NCBI RefSeq assembly: GCF_008728515.1
Contig: NC_044978.1
Span: 143,143,787 to 143,207,786, forward strand
Origin: Papio anubis
Taxonomy: Eukaryota; Chordata; Mammalia; Primates; Cercopithecidae
Length of the DNA stretch: 64,000 bases
Direction: 5' to 3'
Positions 21,771 through 33,585 of the stretch are shown here, in pieces. Made by a program: the position numbers and the translations under genes. The stretch's first letter is position 1; every line of letters starts with the position of its first letter. Under the pieces are notes generated by a model, which was given only the letters and a program-made list of their open reading frames with translations, did not search any database and was not told where the DNA came from.

Positions 21771-22559
21771 TCTGTCAATGCCTGCTATCATCCAAAAAGC
21801 AAAGGAACCCTTGGATGCGGTTCATATTGATTCACCTCCTAGGGTACAGAAAATTGGACAACGATGAAGAGTGACTGTGGATGGACAGTGATCTGTCCAC
21901 TATGAAGTAATAGAAGAAAAGATGTTTTGCTCTATAGAGATCAATATTCTTGAAAAATGCAGGCACTAGATACGGAAGATGAGAAACAACTGACGTTAAA
22001 GGGCTTTACACAATGCCTCAAGCACAGTAAGTACTCAATTAGTACAACCTATTGTTGTTACTAACATTATAATTGTTATTATCATTTTAAAATAAGATTG
22101 CCATTTTTGGAAATGAGATGTTAAAGCAACTACACATGTCATCTGACTGGCTGTCTCCTGAGACATTATTAGGAATTTATGTAGATACAAAGCCTGATCA
22201 TGTAGCTAAAGTTTCCAGTGAACGAAGAAATATTAACAGAACAGAGTAGGTAACGAGAATGAGAGCAAGTCAGTGGTAGAGCCAGATGGATGAGTCTCAA
22301 AAAAGCAGAGATTTGCATAAGATGAGCCTTGGAAATCTGGTAAGAGTTTAGATGGTAGAGATGATCAGGCCGACAAAGAAGCATATAAATTAGAAGAAAC
22401 AAACAGATCAAAATTACGGAAGTGTGTAAGTTGCAGAAATGTGAACTAACCCATTCTGGATGAATCATAGAACGTGAATAGGAAAACCTGGAGGGGGGTA
22501 ACCATTCATGTAGTTCATTCCCCTGTTTTACTGGGCTTTTAGTACCAATGTAAGGAATA
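21771..22559. other. Intergenic, nothing recognised
   Basis: No gene or repeat family identified. The antisense frame at 22169-22468 (99 residues) is hydrophobic, but its composition follows the AT-rich DNA and it has no recognisable domain. Confidence 0.5.
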
Positions 22560-23765
22560 TTGACTTGGAAATGGAAAGTCTTTGAATGATTTTAAGAAAG
22601 ATAGCAATGTGATGAGGGTAAAATAAATTGCCTTAAATGTAATTTGGAAGGAAGATTAGTTAGAATAATTACGGAAGAGACGATACACAGAATGAACCTT
22701 GATGAACTTACAGAAATCAGACAGATGTTGAAGGGAGAAGATTCCACACAGAGAGAACAGCATGTACAAAGGCACAGGGATGAGAATTATGACATTGAAT
22801 TAGGACAGGAATTTTCAAGCTTGGTACTAGTGATGTTTTGGGTTAGATAATTATTTGTTCTGCGCTGTTCATTTTGGGATGTTTGCAGTATCTCTGGCCT
22901 CTACCAAATAGATGCCAGTAGTACTCCCTTTTCAAGTTATGACAACAACAACAAAAAAAATGGCTCTAAACATTACCTGTGTTCCCTGTGGGTAGAGAGT
23001 GGGGAAAATAGCCTGTGGTCGAGAACCACTAAATTAGAGGAAATGCACATATTTAATGTACCCACAAAATAAATTTTAGCAATGGATTGGCTAGAAATAG
23101 AGCTAGAAAAATGGAGATAGATAAAATATTTTAGCTTGTTTTGTTGAAGATATCTCATTTTATCCTGGTGCTTAGAAGAAAAGGAAGAAGTTTTGCATTT
23201 TAGAAAGATTACATTCAACGTATGAAGGAGCAGTCTGTTGTCAGGGAGGCTGGTTAGAGGAAACTCCAGGAGTCCAATTATGGTAGTGTCACTGAGTATT
23301 TAAAGGGAGGAACTGGAGAAATAAAGGAGGTTGAGGATATTGAAATAATAAAATATGGGGGCCTGGAGCATTTGTGTAAGAAAAAAATGGAGGAGTCAAG
23401 GATAATTCTGATTTCTAGCTTGGGTAACTGAGTGAATGAAAGTACAATGTACAAAGTGTGTTCTGCTGAACTGATAAGGAATAAAATGATGAATTCATTT
23501 TTGGTTAGGTTTAATTAGATTAAACCAAATACAGCTGACCAGTAGGTGAATAGATTCATATATGTTTGTCTTGAATATGTAAACTTATAAATCAATAGTA
23601 TCAAGAAGTGTTTATAATTAATCGAGATGAGGGCAAGGTACAAAGCTTAGAGAGAAATATTACTGAAGGAGCAAGTGGAAGAAGAAAACCTGGCAAAAGC
23701 ATTTCAAAATGAGTGCTCTATAAGACTGTGGGAAAAAGTCATGGGAAGAGATAATTTCAAGAATA
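22560..23765 (-). repeat. Ancient L2 LINE, minus strand, patchy
   Basis: Several patches match the reverse complement of L2 in the expected order: 'gagaacagcatgtacaaagg' near 22755, 'gaggctggttagaggaaac' near 23245, 'aggagtcaaggataattctg' near 23390 and 'gaagaagaaaacctggc' near 23678. L2 is a mammal-wide LINE, no longer active. Divergence is high and boundaries are uncertain. No coding frame survives. Confidence 0.55.
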
Positions 23766-23771
23766 TTGACA

Positions 23772-24010
23772 TAGGAAGCTGAGGTGGGAGGGTCACTTGA
23801 AGCCAGGAGTTCAAGACTAGCCTGGACAACAAAATGAGACTCCCATGTCTACAAAAAACAAAAAATTATTATTCAAGTATAGTGGCACAGGCCTATAGTT
23901 CCAGCTCCTTGGGAGGAGCAGGAGGATCCCTTGAGTCCAAGAGTTCAAGGCTGCAGTGAACTATGATCACAACACTGCATTGAAACCTGGGCAACCAAGC
24001 AAGGCTCTTA
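23772..24010 (+). mobile_element. AluJ, 5' truncated
   Basis: Starts within the left arm at 'aggaagctgaggtgggagg' and keeps both arms, the middle A-rich linker and a right arm with 'cagtgaactatgatcac', a form typical of the oldest Alu class. The A-tail has decayed. Confidence 0.85.
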
Positions 24011-24207
24011 TTTTGTTTCACATATGTATATATTTGGAAGCTAAAATGAAAGAGAATGAGTAAAAGAAAACGTGGACAACTAAAGAAAGAGTGATAAGTA
24101 TCTATAAGGAAGTAGAAGACAGAGTATAAGGGAAGAGATTTCTCTGGTCAGATGAGGGGCATCTATTCCTCTAGGACAAGGAAGGAGGGGACATAAAAAT
24201 ATGCAGA

Positions 24208-24508
24208 GGCAGGGCACAGCGGCTCACTCCTGTAATCCCAGCACCTTGGAAGGCCTAGGTGGGCGGATCGCCTAGGTCAGAAGTTGCAGATCAGCCCAGC
24301 CAACATGGTGAAACTCCGTCTCTACAAAAATACAAAAATTAGGCGGGTATGGTGGCACGGGCCTGTAATCCCCACTACTCAGGAAGTTGAGGCAAGAGAA
24401 TCACTTGAACCCAGGAGGCCGAGCTTGCAGTGAGCCGAGATAGCGCCACTGCACTGCAGCCTGAGCGACAGAGCAGAGCGAGACTCCATCTCAAACAGAA
24501 AAAAAAAA
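24208..24508 (+). mobile_element. Alu (AluS-like), full length
   Basis: Complete dimeric Alu from 'ggcagggcacagcggctc' to an A-tail ending at 24508. It carries the ordinary 'gagatagcgccactgcact' right arm, unlike the Alu at 12246. Scattered substitutions fit AluS. I could not find a convincing TSD. Confidence 0.92.
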
Positions 24509-25559
24509 TGCTGTTAACCAGGAAAGATAGGGGCTTGGAAATCAAATAATTTTACACCTTCAATTTGATTTTATTTTACTCCTTTATTTTTGCTTTTCTG
24601 TAAAGGAAGTTACCAGATAATCTTCTAAAAGTAATAGTAAATGTGGATTATATAAGGAGCACAATAAAACATGATTTTGAAATTGTTCTATAAAGAAAGA
24701 AAATTGTTTTAGCACAGTAAATACAGAGTCAAGCTTTGTTAGAGAACCGTGAGAGCTGATATAAATGTGCTGACAGTGAATTCACAGTGACATTGTTCTG
24801 TGTAGTTAAATGAATTTTATCAGTGTTTCCCAACATTTCTGACATAGGAACAGAAAAGACAACCAGCTGGATTGATAAAGTTGTCTTTTTGTTTGTTTTT
24901 CCTGTAAAGTAGGAACAAAGGGAAGGGGATAACACAGTTGACTCTAGTGAGACATTGCTTGATTAGGTAGTTCTTGGAAGAAAGGCTAGATTGTAAAGCA
25001 ATATGAGAAGAAAAAATACAGAAAAAAGAGTAGATATATTGGGGAAAAAGTGAATCTCTAAAATTACTGGAATTCTTGACTCCTGAAAGACCAGGAAAAT
25101 TGAAGTGCTGTGAATCATCCAGGTGGATATTCCCCCCAAAATATGCCTGGAATACAGGGAAGACAAAAAGTTGTTGATATAATTATCTACATATTTTTAA
25201 TAATTAATGTTTTATGGATGGATAAAATTATGAGAGAGAATGAGAAAGCACAAACCAGCAAAGTTTAATGTTAAGGGGAAGCGCCTGTTAATTTCAAATG
25301 ACAAAAATACAAATGACACAGAATAAATCTTTTTTTCAATAACATTTTTGATCTTGGTCTTTTGTTCCAGATGCAATATAAGATATAGAGCTACAAAATT
25401 AAGGAATGGGGTAAGAGGAAGAAAAATAACTAGCAGAAGAAGAAAAGAAACTAGCAGGGGAAGCAACATAATTCTATATAACAAAAGGGGAAAACAAGTA
25501 TTTCTCAGAGGTGGAATTAGCAAACAATACTAAGGAAGATATTTGTGCCGTTCATGAAC
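24509..25559. other. AT-rich intergenic, nothing recognised
   Basis: No gene and no repeat I can name. The antisense frame at 25212-25523 (103 residues, Leu/Phe-rich) sits in purine-rich DNA and has no recognisable domain; I regard it as a chance frame. Confidence 0.5.
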
Positions 25560-25905
25560 ATTTGGTTCTCTACTCTTGGGCACATGGTGAGATTGCACTT
25601 ACCGCCCCCTTCCCTTTAATTCAAGAAAAGTCAACTGACTTACTTTAGCTAATAAAATGTGAAAAGAAGTAACATGTCACTTCCAGGTGGAAGCTTTAAA
25701 TGCAGGAAGATGCTATACTCAATGACAATATTCCAGAAAAAATATCTGTTTTATCAATCAGAGTCTAGAAGTGAGAACGGCATAGATAGATCAGATATCC
25801 CAGCTGACCCCCACTGGACATGGAGTATGAAAATCATGCCTTTGTTTTGTTTAAGCCATTGAGATTTTGCGTTGTTTGTTATGCAGCACAGCCTAGCCTA
25901 GCCTA
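25560..25905 (+). repeat. Ancient LTR-like repeat (ERVL/MaLR class)
   Basis: The 3' part reads 'ttgtttaagccattgagatt' then 'ttgtttgttatgcagcac' and 'cctagcctagcctaa', the usual end of a group of old mammalian LTRs ('taagccactgagatttt..gttactgcagcataacctagcc'). The 5' part has 'gtaacatgtcacttccagg', also found in that group. The exact family is not named. Confidence 0.55.
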
Positions 25906-26343
25906 AATGTAATAAATGAAACGCAAGCAAGGGGTCAAGAAGAATGAGAGAGAAAAAAAAATAGTCCTAGGATTATGCCAACATTTTTGTCAATGATACC
26001 TATTACTTTCCAAAACTAAGACAAACTTTATATCACGGGCTTTATATTTCCACCTTTCTTTGGTATTTAAATTTTTCATTGTATTATATTACTTCTCAAA
26101 GTTTGTCTAGTCTCAGGTTTGATAGTAAAATACTTTGCTATTGCTGAAAGTTTTCCTCCTTTTATCCTCTAACATATTGTAGTTGCTGGAATTTATGGTG
26201 GCTGAAATTAAGTACGTTGACATAGAGAAACTCTTCCAATTTGGAAACTACTCTATAAATGGAATGAAATTACAAGAGATAAGTAGCTCACTAATGAATA
26301 TGTTCAAGGTGAAGCTTGATGACCTTTTATGAGTAAGAATACT
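25906..26343. other. Intergenic, nothing recognised
   Basis: AT-rich sequence with no gene or repeat identified. Confidence 0.5.
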
Positions 26344-26535
26344 ACCGTTTACTAAACACCTATTATGTGTTAGATAATATATTGGGTGCTGTATTGATGC
26401 CATTTTATTTTACCATGCATGACAGTCTTGAGGAGTAGATATAATTAATTTTACTACTGTGAAAGTTTACATAAATTATCTAATGTCAAATAGCTAGTAA
26501 GTGGTTGAGCCTGAATTCAACCCTAATATGGATAG
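26344..26535 (+). repeat. MIR SINE
   Basis: Contains the MIR core-to-tail order: 'aaacacctattatgtgttag', 'ttttactactgtgaaag' and 'tagctagtaagtggttgagc', ending near 'gaattcaaccc'. MIR is a tRNA-derived mammal-wide SINE. Divergence is typical of its age. Confidence 0.8.
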
Positions 26536-27316
26536 TACCAAAACATGTATTCTTATGTCAGAAAAAGGAAGTATGTGCTGAATGTTCATTTTAGTTCTTA
26601 CAATCAATATGACTTCCCTTTTATTTGACCACATTCATGTCACTGTAGAAGGCCATTCTTTGATTTTGCAGCTCAATATTGTATATAGAATCTGGAACAA
26701 GAGACCAACACCCAACATGTTTTTACAATAAAATTTCTGTTGTCATTTCCATTTTAAACCCTTTTCTTAGGGAAAAAAATTATGAGTTTTTATTTTCTGT
26801 TCAAGGTATAATAATAATTTTCTTTTATAACCTGAATGAAAAACAGTACCAGAAATTCTACTGCACCCTGTGAGTATGAGTGATCTAAAATTTCACCGTA
26901 GGTGTCTCTCAAATGAGATTAACTACTTGCAGATAATAATGAAGGCACTGTTGAAATAATTTAAATGATTGAATGAAGGATTTGAGAAAGTCATTGTAAG
27001 GCATATAATTTTCTTTTTCTCTTCTCTGATGCATGAATATAATTCCTTGAATATAAAAGGAGAGGAAAAAAGTATAGTACCTTGAAATTTCCCATATGAA
27101 ACTTAGTACTATTTTAATGGCAAAAATACCCTGCAGCAAACACTTTTTTCACACAGCATCCTTCTTGTCATGTTATCTTTGGTAGGGAATGATTTATTAG
27201 AAACTGTCTACAGTATGGAGCCTAAATAAATCAAGTTGGCTGCACGTTAAGGAACTATAATAATCAAATCTAAAGGTAAGCTCATTAACTTTTGTCATCA
27301 TTGCTTCAGCCTAACC
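26536..27316. other. Intergenic, nothing recognised
   Basis: No gene or repeat family recognised. Confidence 0.5.
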
Positions 27317-27490
27317 CAGGCATTCTCAAAGTGTTGTCCCTGCACCAGCAACATAAGCAGCAACCGGGAACTCATCAGAAATGCAAAATCATGGGTTCCT
27401 AACCGAGACCAATTGATTCAAAAACTCTAGGGATAGGGTCCAGCAACCTGTGTTTTAACAAGCCCTCCAGCAGATACTGGTACAGCTAAA
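27317..27490 (+). mobile_element. MER5A (hAT-Charlie MITE), left part
   Basis: Landmarks are 'attctcaaagtgttgtccct', 'aactcatcagaaatgcaaa' and 'ctgtgttttaacaagccctc', all MER5A in order. The element is cut at 27490 by the L1 insertion, and its end resumes at 28976. Its own 8-bp TSDs survive: 'gcctaacc' before 27317 and 'acctaatc' after 28998, six of eight matching. Confidence 0.9.
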
Positions 27491-27523
27491 TATTTTTTTG
27501 TTGTTAATTTTTGTGGGTACTAT

Positions 27524-27655
27524 ACACACACACACACACACACACACATATAGTGGGTACTATATATATAAAAAATAATGTATGAATAGTATATATATAG
27601 AGTATATATAGTATATATGTTGAATATATAGAGTGTATGTATATAGACTATATAT
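27524..27655. repeat. CA and TA microsatellite in the L1 3' UTR
   Basis: About 13 CA units, then an irregular TA-rich tract with repeated 'tatatagtatatat' motifs. It replaces the usual 'gggtacat..gtatatattta' stretch of this L1 3' UTR, from which it probably grew. Confidence 0.85.
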
Positions 27656-27902
27656 TCAAGCATTTATCTTTTGTGTTACAAACTATTCAATTATACTTTT
27701 AAGTTATTTTAAAATGTACAATTAAATTATTTTGACTATAGTCACTTTGTTGTGCTATCAAATACTAGGTGTTATTTATTCTTTCAAAGTATTTTTGTAC
27801 CCATTAACCACCCCCACTTCCTCCCCACCTCCCATTACCCTTCCCAGCTTCTGGTAACCATCCTTCTATTCTCTAGCTCCATGTGTTTAATTATTTTGAT
27901 GT

Positions 27903-28268
27903 TTATATCCCACAAATAAGTGAGAATATGTGATGCTTGTCTTTCTGTACCTGGCTTATTTCACTTAACATGATAACCTCTAGTTCCATCCATACTGTTG
28001 CAAATAGCAAAACCTCATTCTGTTTTATAGCTGAATAGTACCTTATTGTGCATAAGTCCATATTTTTTATCCATTTATCTGTTGATGGACACTTAGGTTG
28101 CTTCCAAACCTTGGCTATTGTGAACAGTGCTGCAATAAACATGGGAGTACAGATAGTATTTCCATATTTTGATTTCCCTTCTTTAGGGTATATACACACC
28201 AGTGGGATTAGTGGATCATATGGTAGTTCTATTTTCAGTTTTTGCAGAATGTCCAAACTGTTCTCCAT
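27903..28268 (-). pseudogene. L1 ORF2 C-terminal fragment
   Basis: A 121-residue open frame that reads as the L1 ORF2 C-terminus. It includes 'PYDPLIPLVCIYPKEGKSKY' and 'FIAALFTIAKVWKQPKCPS', and ends at the family-typical 'HIFSLICGI'. It is open only because this short part happens to lack stops. It has no catalytic domain and no start context. Confidence 0.9.
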
Positions 28269-28975
28269 AGTAGCTGTTTGTACTAATTGACATTCCTACC
28301 AACAGTGTTTGAGGGTTCTGTTTTCTTCACCTGCTCGTCAACATTTGTTATTACTGGTCTTTTAACTGGGGTAAGATGATATCTCATTGTAGTTTTGATT
28401 TGCATTTCTCAGATGATCAGTGATGTTGAGCACCTTTTCATATGCCTGTTTGTCATATGTATGTCTACTTTTGAGAAATGTCTATTCAAATCGTTTTCCC
28501 CTTTATTGATTGAATTTTTAGTTTTCCTATAGACTTGTCTGAGCTCCTTATATATTCTGGTTATTAATCCCTGTCAGATGGGTGGCTTGTAAATATTATC
28601 TCCCATTCTATGGGCTATCACTTCACTTTGTTGAATGTATCCTTTGCTTTGCAGAAGCTTTTTAACTTAGTGTGATCCCATTTGTCCATTTTTGCTTTGG
28701 CTGCCTGTGCTTGCAAATTATTACTGAAGAAATTTTTGCCCAGACCAATGTCCTGGAGAGTTTTTCCAATGTTTTCCTGAGTAGTTTTATAGTTAGAGGT
28801 CTTAGATTTAAACCTTTAATTCATTTAGATTTGATTTTTTGGTGAGAGATAAGGATTTTCATTCTTTTGCATAGGGATATCCAGTTTTCCCAGCACCATT
28901 TATTAAAGAGACTGTCCTTACTCCAAAGTATGTCCTTGGCACCTTTGTTGAAAATGAATTCATTGTAGGTGTATG

Positions 28976-28998
28976 CAGCTAAAATTTGAGAATCACTG
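28976..28998 (+). mobile_element. MER5A, right end
   Basis: 'aaaatttgagaatcactg' completes the MER5A terminal inverted repeat after the L1. It is followed by the 8-bp 'acctaatc' TSD copy. Confidence 0.85.
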
Positions 28999-29058
28999 AC
29001 CTAATCCATGACTAATACTTGGACAAATGTATATCGTATTCCCAGCTTTCATTTTTAA

Positions 29059-29197
29059 CACTGATTCTTAAACTGGCTAAATATTAGAATAATCTCCAAG
29101 TCCTTTTGAAAAATATCAATGCCCAGACCCACCCCAAACAAAGTGGGTCAGCATTAGCCAGATGGCTTTGAAAGCCAGTGGGAACTGAGATCCACTA
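29059..29197 (-). mobile_element. MER5-family MITE, minus strand
   Basis: Runs from 'cactgattcttaaactgg' to 'gaactgagatccacta', with 'gcccagacccaccccaaac' inside. These match the reverse complement of MER5A-type elements. It is more diverged than the copy at 27317, so the subfamily is uncertain. Confidence 0.7.
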
Positions 29198-29388
29198 ACT
29201 TAGGGCAACTTATGACACGGTGAAGAGTTTTGATCACAGTTTCAGTCAAAGTGGATCAGAGTAGTGATCCAAATTTTAATTGATAGTATATATTTAGGCA
29301 AGTCATAAAATCGTGGGTTTCTTCATTACAAATTTTGCTAGTGCCCAGTGGGTTAAATTATGTGAAAATGCATTGCAAATTCTAAAAT

Positions 29389-29553
29389 GTTGCTGCTCAA
29401 GAGTGGTTCAAGGAGGGCAACACTTGGTCTTGGTTAGAATGGTCTTGATTAGAACAGTAGAGCTTCCAGCCCTACCAGAAACTTGAGGGAAACAGAATCT
29501 GCATTTTAAAGTAATTTGTCTTTCATATAAACACTAATGTTTGGGAAGCACTC
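29389..29553 (+). mobile_element. MER5-family MITE, plus strand
   Basis: 'gaaacagaatctgcatttta' and the end 'gtttgggaagcactc' match MER5A-type sequence. The 5' half is weak. It is the third MER5-like copy in 2.2 kb. Confidence 0.65.
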
Positions 29554-31659
29554 TTCTAAAGCAGGAGGACAACATAAGTCACATGACAATATACAAAAAG
29601 GAAAACATAGTATTTCCTATAACTCAAATTATGCTTAGCTTTAAACGATTGTGGGGTTACAAGTGGGGGGGATTAAAAATGAGTATTTATGCTTCACATT
29701 TTCACTTGAACTTTCTATTTGAAGCTGAAAACAGAAAGACTCAGTAAGCCCGTTTGTTCAGCAAAGACAGAAATGAGTACCGCTCCCCTCAGGGTTTGCA
29801 GGGTTGCCAAAAATTTAAGAGCAACTTACCTATCGGACTCTATTTCTTACAGACATTGTTCCACGTATTTTAGGAGGCATAGAATCAGGTGGTTGCTATT
29901 CAAATACTTGCAAAAAAGAGAGTAATGAGATGATGAACAACCTGGTACAGCAAATGCCTACAGGAAAACACTTGTCAATAAATACACGTGTACATAGTAA
30001 TAATTATTGTTATTATTACTGTGGAGTATCTTAAACAGACATACAAGTTTAAATCAACAAATTATAAATAAATGTCATGGTAATGACATGTCCAAAATGA
30101 GTTTTAAATAAGGATCCAGAAAACAATGCCTCATAGAAACAGTTTGACATAATGAGTTCAATTTCCTTCATCAGGTATCCCTTGCTGTTTAATCAAGTAC
30201 AATTATTAAGGCACAGAGTATTTTTTCTTGTAATACCATTTCTGTATTCTTCTGCTTGTTGGAGGAAGTAATAAACTGCTAGGTGAAGAGTAAGTATAAT
30301 AAGTACCCTCAAACACTTCAGCTCATCTGTTGGATAAAGTATATCAACTTACCAGGATTGTTTTATTTGAATTTATTGTCTATAAGGATGAAAAGCCATA
30401 ATAAAGGTGGATAAATGGATCCCATTGGCACATAAATAACTGCTCAACCAAGAAAGCTATGGAAGAATAAGTTTGTTTTCCACCATCTGGTGCATCAGAA
30501 AATATTATCAAAGCAGCAGTAGGTGGTGGTGGGAAAACATGCGTTTCATTTCCATCCTTGAGAAAACAGTAGCATTTGGAAAACATATTCTCTTTGCTGG
30601 GTCATCTAGCTAAATACTATGCAAACTAAAAGGTTTTATATTTCTAATATTTTTCCACTTTAGTGATTCCCATCATGTTATAGGTGGGGAAAGTGCCAGA
30701 CTGGTAAACCTGACATCTAAAATGTCCTGTTTTCCTATATATCAGAAACAGCACCATCATAAATAGAGCAGAAAACCCCAATGCTGGGGTCTAGACTGGA
30801 GGAAAGTGTCTGAACGAAGCTCGAATAGGAGCAATTACATTCTCAGAGAATTGAGAGAGCTAGCACCCCAAAACTTAAGCCACATTAACCTCCATATCAG
30901 TTAAATCATCTTACATAAAGTTCTCAAATTTAAGTACTCATACCTTGATTAATCCATTTTTTCTTATGTAATGTATTCATTCCAAACATTTTAATTTAGC
31001 ACTTCTAAGTCTCAGGAATTTTGAAATCTCATCATGTTTATGATTTTTTTTTTCTTGCTGAACAAATCTGTTTCCTTCACCAGACTCTGTTCCTTATAGA
31101 CGTTGTTTCTTATAGTTTCATTGGCATAGAATCAAGTGTCCAAACAAATTACAATTTAATTTTTTAACTTGTTCTACTTAATGTAGTTTTAGGCCTCATT
31201 TTGGTGAATGTAGAAAACTTAATGAAATCATTTTTAGGTAAAAGCTTGAATGGAGGGTCAAGATGGGGAAGGAAACGTGCTTGTTCATGTCTCAAATTAA
31301 TAGCTGACTTTTGGAAACTATCTACATCCAATTATTCCAAACATTTTCAGGTGCTGTTTTCAAATGCTTATGGTGACCAGCATCTTAGGTAGTAGAGTCC
31401 ACTGAATGAAAAATTGCTGTAAATACAGAGGTTCTAGTCTAAATCTGGTGTTAATTTTGTAAAATATTTCCCTTTATTTCAGTTTCCACAAGTACAAAAC
31501 ACTTCAATAGATCTGATAAATATCTATGTTTCCCTCATTTCTAAAGATCTATGAATATATCTTTTCCAAATCCTTTGAAAGTTCTTTTATAGGCTTATAA
31601 ATTAAATTCACCTCTGGGAAACAGAACAAAAATATGTCAGCAAAAGCCTTACATGTGGC
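29554..31659. other. Intergenic, about 2.1 kb, nothing firm
   Basis: No gene. Two segments about 1.25 kb apart (29835-29892 and 31082-31137) are similar: both run from 'gactct' through 'agac.ttgtt' to 'gcatagaatca.gtg'. They may be two copies of an unnamed ancient repeat. Otherwise unremarkable AT-rich DNA. Confidence 0.45.
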
Positions 31660-31890
31660 CATACAACTAACAACTTACATTAATTAAGGATTTACCAGGA
31701 GCCAGGCTCTGTGCTGAGCACTTTATATAGATTATCTTGCTTTCTAATCACAAAAGCTCTATCTTTATTTCACATGTGAGAAAATTGAGGCTCAAAGAAA
31801 TTAACTGTTTCATGTTTCATAGCTGCTAAGAGGTAGTGCTATGGTTTGAAACCAGTTTTCAGAGCTTATACTATAAATCACATTCTACAG
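31660..31890 (+). repeat. MIR SINE
   Basis: MIR landmarks in order: 'ggagccaggctctgtgctga', 'gcactttatatagattat', 'gagaaaattgaggctcaaag', 'agctgctaagaggtag'. Well-spaced match to the MIR core and tail. Confidence 0.85.
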
Positions 31891-32344
31891 CTGTTTTGTG
31901 CTATCTAAAAATATTTTTTCAAATATGTTCAAATCCATGTTATAATATTTTTGATGCATATTGCTGTAATTTTTATTATGTAATCTCTAAAGTAAGGTAA
32001 GATCCTACAAAAATTATGATTGTTTCAATCTTCTAGCTTATGAATGAGCCTTTCAAACAATAAGTAAACTATTCATGAAGTAGGTTATCAAGTATTCAAT
32101 GGTGCCCGATATTTCCAGAGAGTGACTTTAGGTCTTGAAGAATAATCTATTGGATCAGGTAACACAAATATAATTCAAAATATAAACTCACAGAGGCTAG
32201 TTCCAGAATCTATTTTGTGCCTTACAATGGGGCACATTTCAATGTTACTTAATAATTTTAGGGCTAGAGTCAAAAGGCAATAGGATGATATTATCCAAAT
32301 ACTAGAGAAAATATCTATCATATTGGCAAAATGAAAAAAAATAC
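31891..32344. other. Intergenic, nothing recognised
   Basis: AT-rich, no gene or repeat named. The right end merges into the L1 that follows, and the boundary is uncertain. Confidence 0.45.
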
Positions 32345-32346
32345 TG

Positions 32347-32416
32347 TTTGTGGATTGAAGAAAAATTATTAAAATGTCCATACTACTCAAAGCAATCTAC
32401 AGATTCAATGAAATAT
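32347..32416 (+). repeat. 70-bp direct repeat, source copy
   Basis: Here the L1 sequence continues naturally into 'ctataaaaattccaaagg', so this is the original position. It differs from 32705-32774 at one base of 70 (g at 32353, a at 32711). Confidence 0.9.
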
Positions 32417-32704
32417 CTATAAAAATTCCAAAGGTAATTTTTACAGAAATAAAAAAAAAGTCCCAAAATGTACATGGAAACACAAAAGACCTCAAACTGT
32501 CTAATCAATTTTGAGCCAAAAGAACAAGGCTGGAGGCATCACACTACCTGAATTGAAAATACACTATGAAGCTATAGGAATAAAAACAGTATGACACTGG
32601 AATAAGAACAGTATGATACTGGAATAAAAACAGGCCAACAGAACAGAATAAAAAGCCCCAAAATAAACTCATGCGTTTACAATTAAGGTACAAAAAAACT
32701 TATA

Positions 32705-32774
32705 TTTGTGAATTGAAGAAAAATTATTAAAATGTCCATACTACTCAAAGCAATCTACAGATTCAATGAAATAT
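32705..32774 (+). repeat. 70-bp direct repeat, inserted copy
   Basis: This copy is out of place. The L1 before it has reached the 'attaaggtacaaaaaaact' part and the L1 after it resumes at 'gggcaatgattttctgg'. The copy therefore replaces L1 sequence that should lie between, which suggests template switching during repair. Confidence 0.88.
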
Positions 32775-33550
32775 TGACATTAATTTGGGCAATGATTTTC
32801 TGGATATGACATAAAAATATAGGCAACAAAAGCAGAAATAGAAAAATGGATTACATCAAACTATAAAGTTCCTTCACAGCAAAGAAAGTTACCAATAGAG
32901 TGAAGAGATAACCTGAAAAATGGGAGAAAATATTTGCAAACCATGCATCTGATAAGATGTTAGAACACAAAACGTATAAGGAACTCAAACAACTCAACAG
33001 CAAGAAAATAAATATTCTGATTAAAACTGGGCAAAGGACCTGAATAGACATTTATCAAAAGAGGACATACAAATAAATGGCACATAGGTATATGAAAAAA
33101 ATATGTCCAACATCACTAACAATGAAGGAATATAAATTAAAACCACAATTAATATCACCTTACACATGTTAAAATGACTGTTATCAAAAATACAAAAGAT
33201 TAATGTTGGTGTGGGTGTGGAGAGAAGGGAATGTAAACGGGTACAGCATATGGAAAATATGGAGAATCCATCAATAAATTAAAAATAGAACAACTATATG
33301 TCCCAGCAATCCCACTTCTGGATATACATGTAAAGAAAATTGAATCGGTATCTGAAAGAGATAGCTATACTCTCATGTTCAGTGCAGTATTATTCACAAT
33401 AGCCAAGATGCCAAAATATGGAAACAGCCAATTTTCCATTGATCGATGAATGGTTAAAGAAAATGTGGCATATATCATAATGACTATGGTTAATACTGTA
33501 TTGTATACTTGAAATCTGCTAAGATAATAGACCTTAAACGTCCTCACCCG

Positions 33551-33554
33551 CCCC

Positions 33555-33585
<31 letters not shown>

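Larger units (their letters stand above)
27491..28975 (-). mobile_element. L1 3' portion (L1MA-like), inserted in MER5A
   Basis: A 5'-truncated older L1 on the minus strand. It keeps the 3' UTR ('cattaaccacccccactt') and the C-terminal quarter of ORF2. A TSD 'cagctaaa' is seen at 27483-27490 and 28976-28983, both inside MER5A. The 3' UTR has been invaded by CA and TA simple repeats (27524-27655). Divergence fits L1MA or similar age. Confidence 0.9.

Noticed and set aside
22169..22468. 99-residue hydrophobic antisense frame
   Set aside because: Leu/Ile/Ser content follows base composition. No start context, homology or gene structure.
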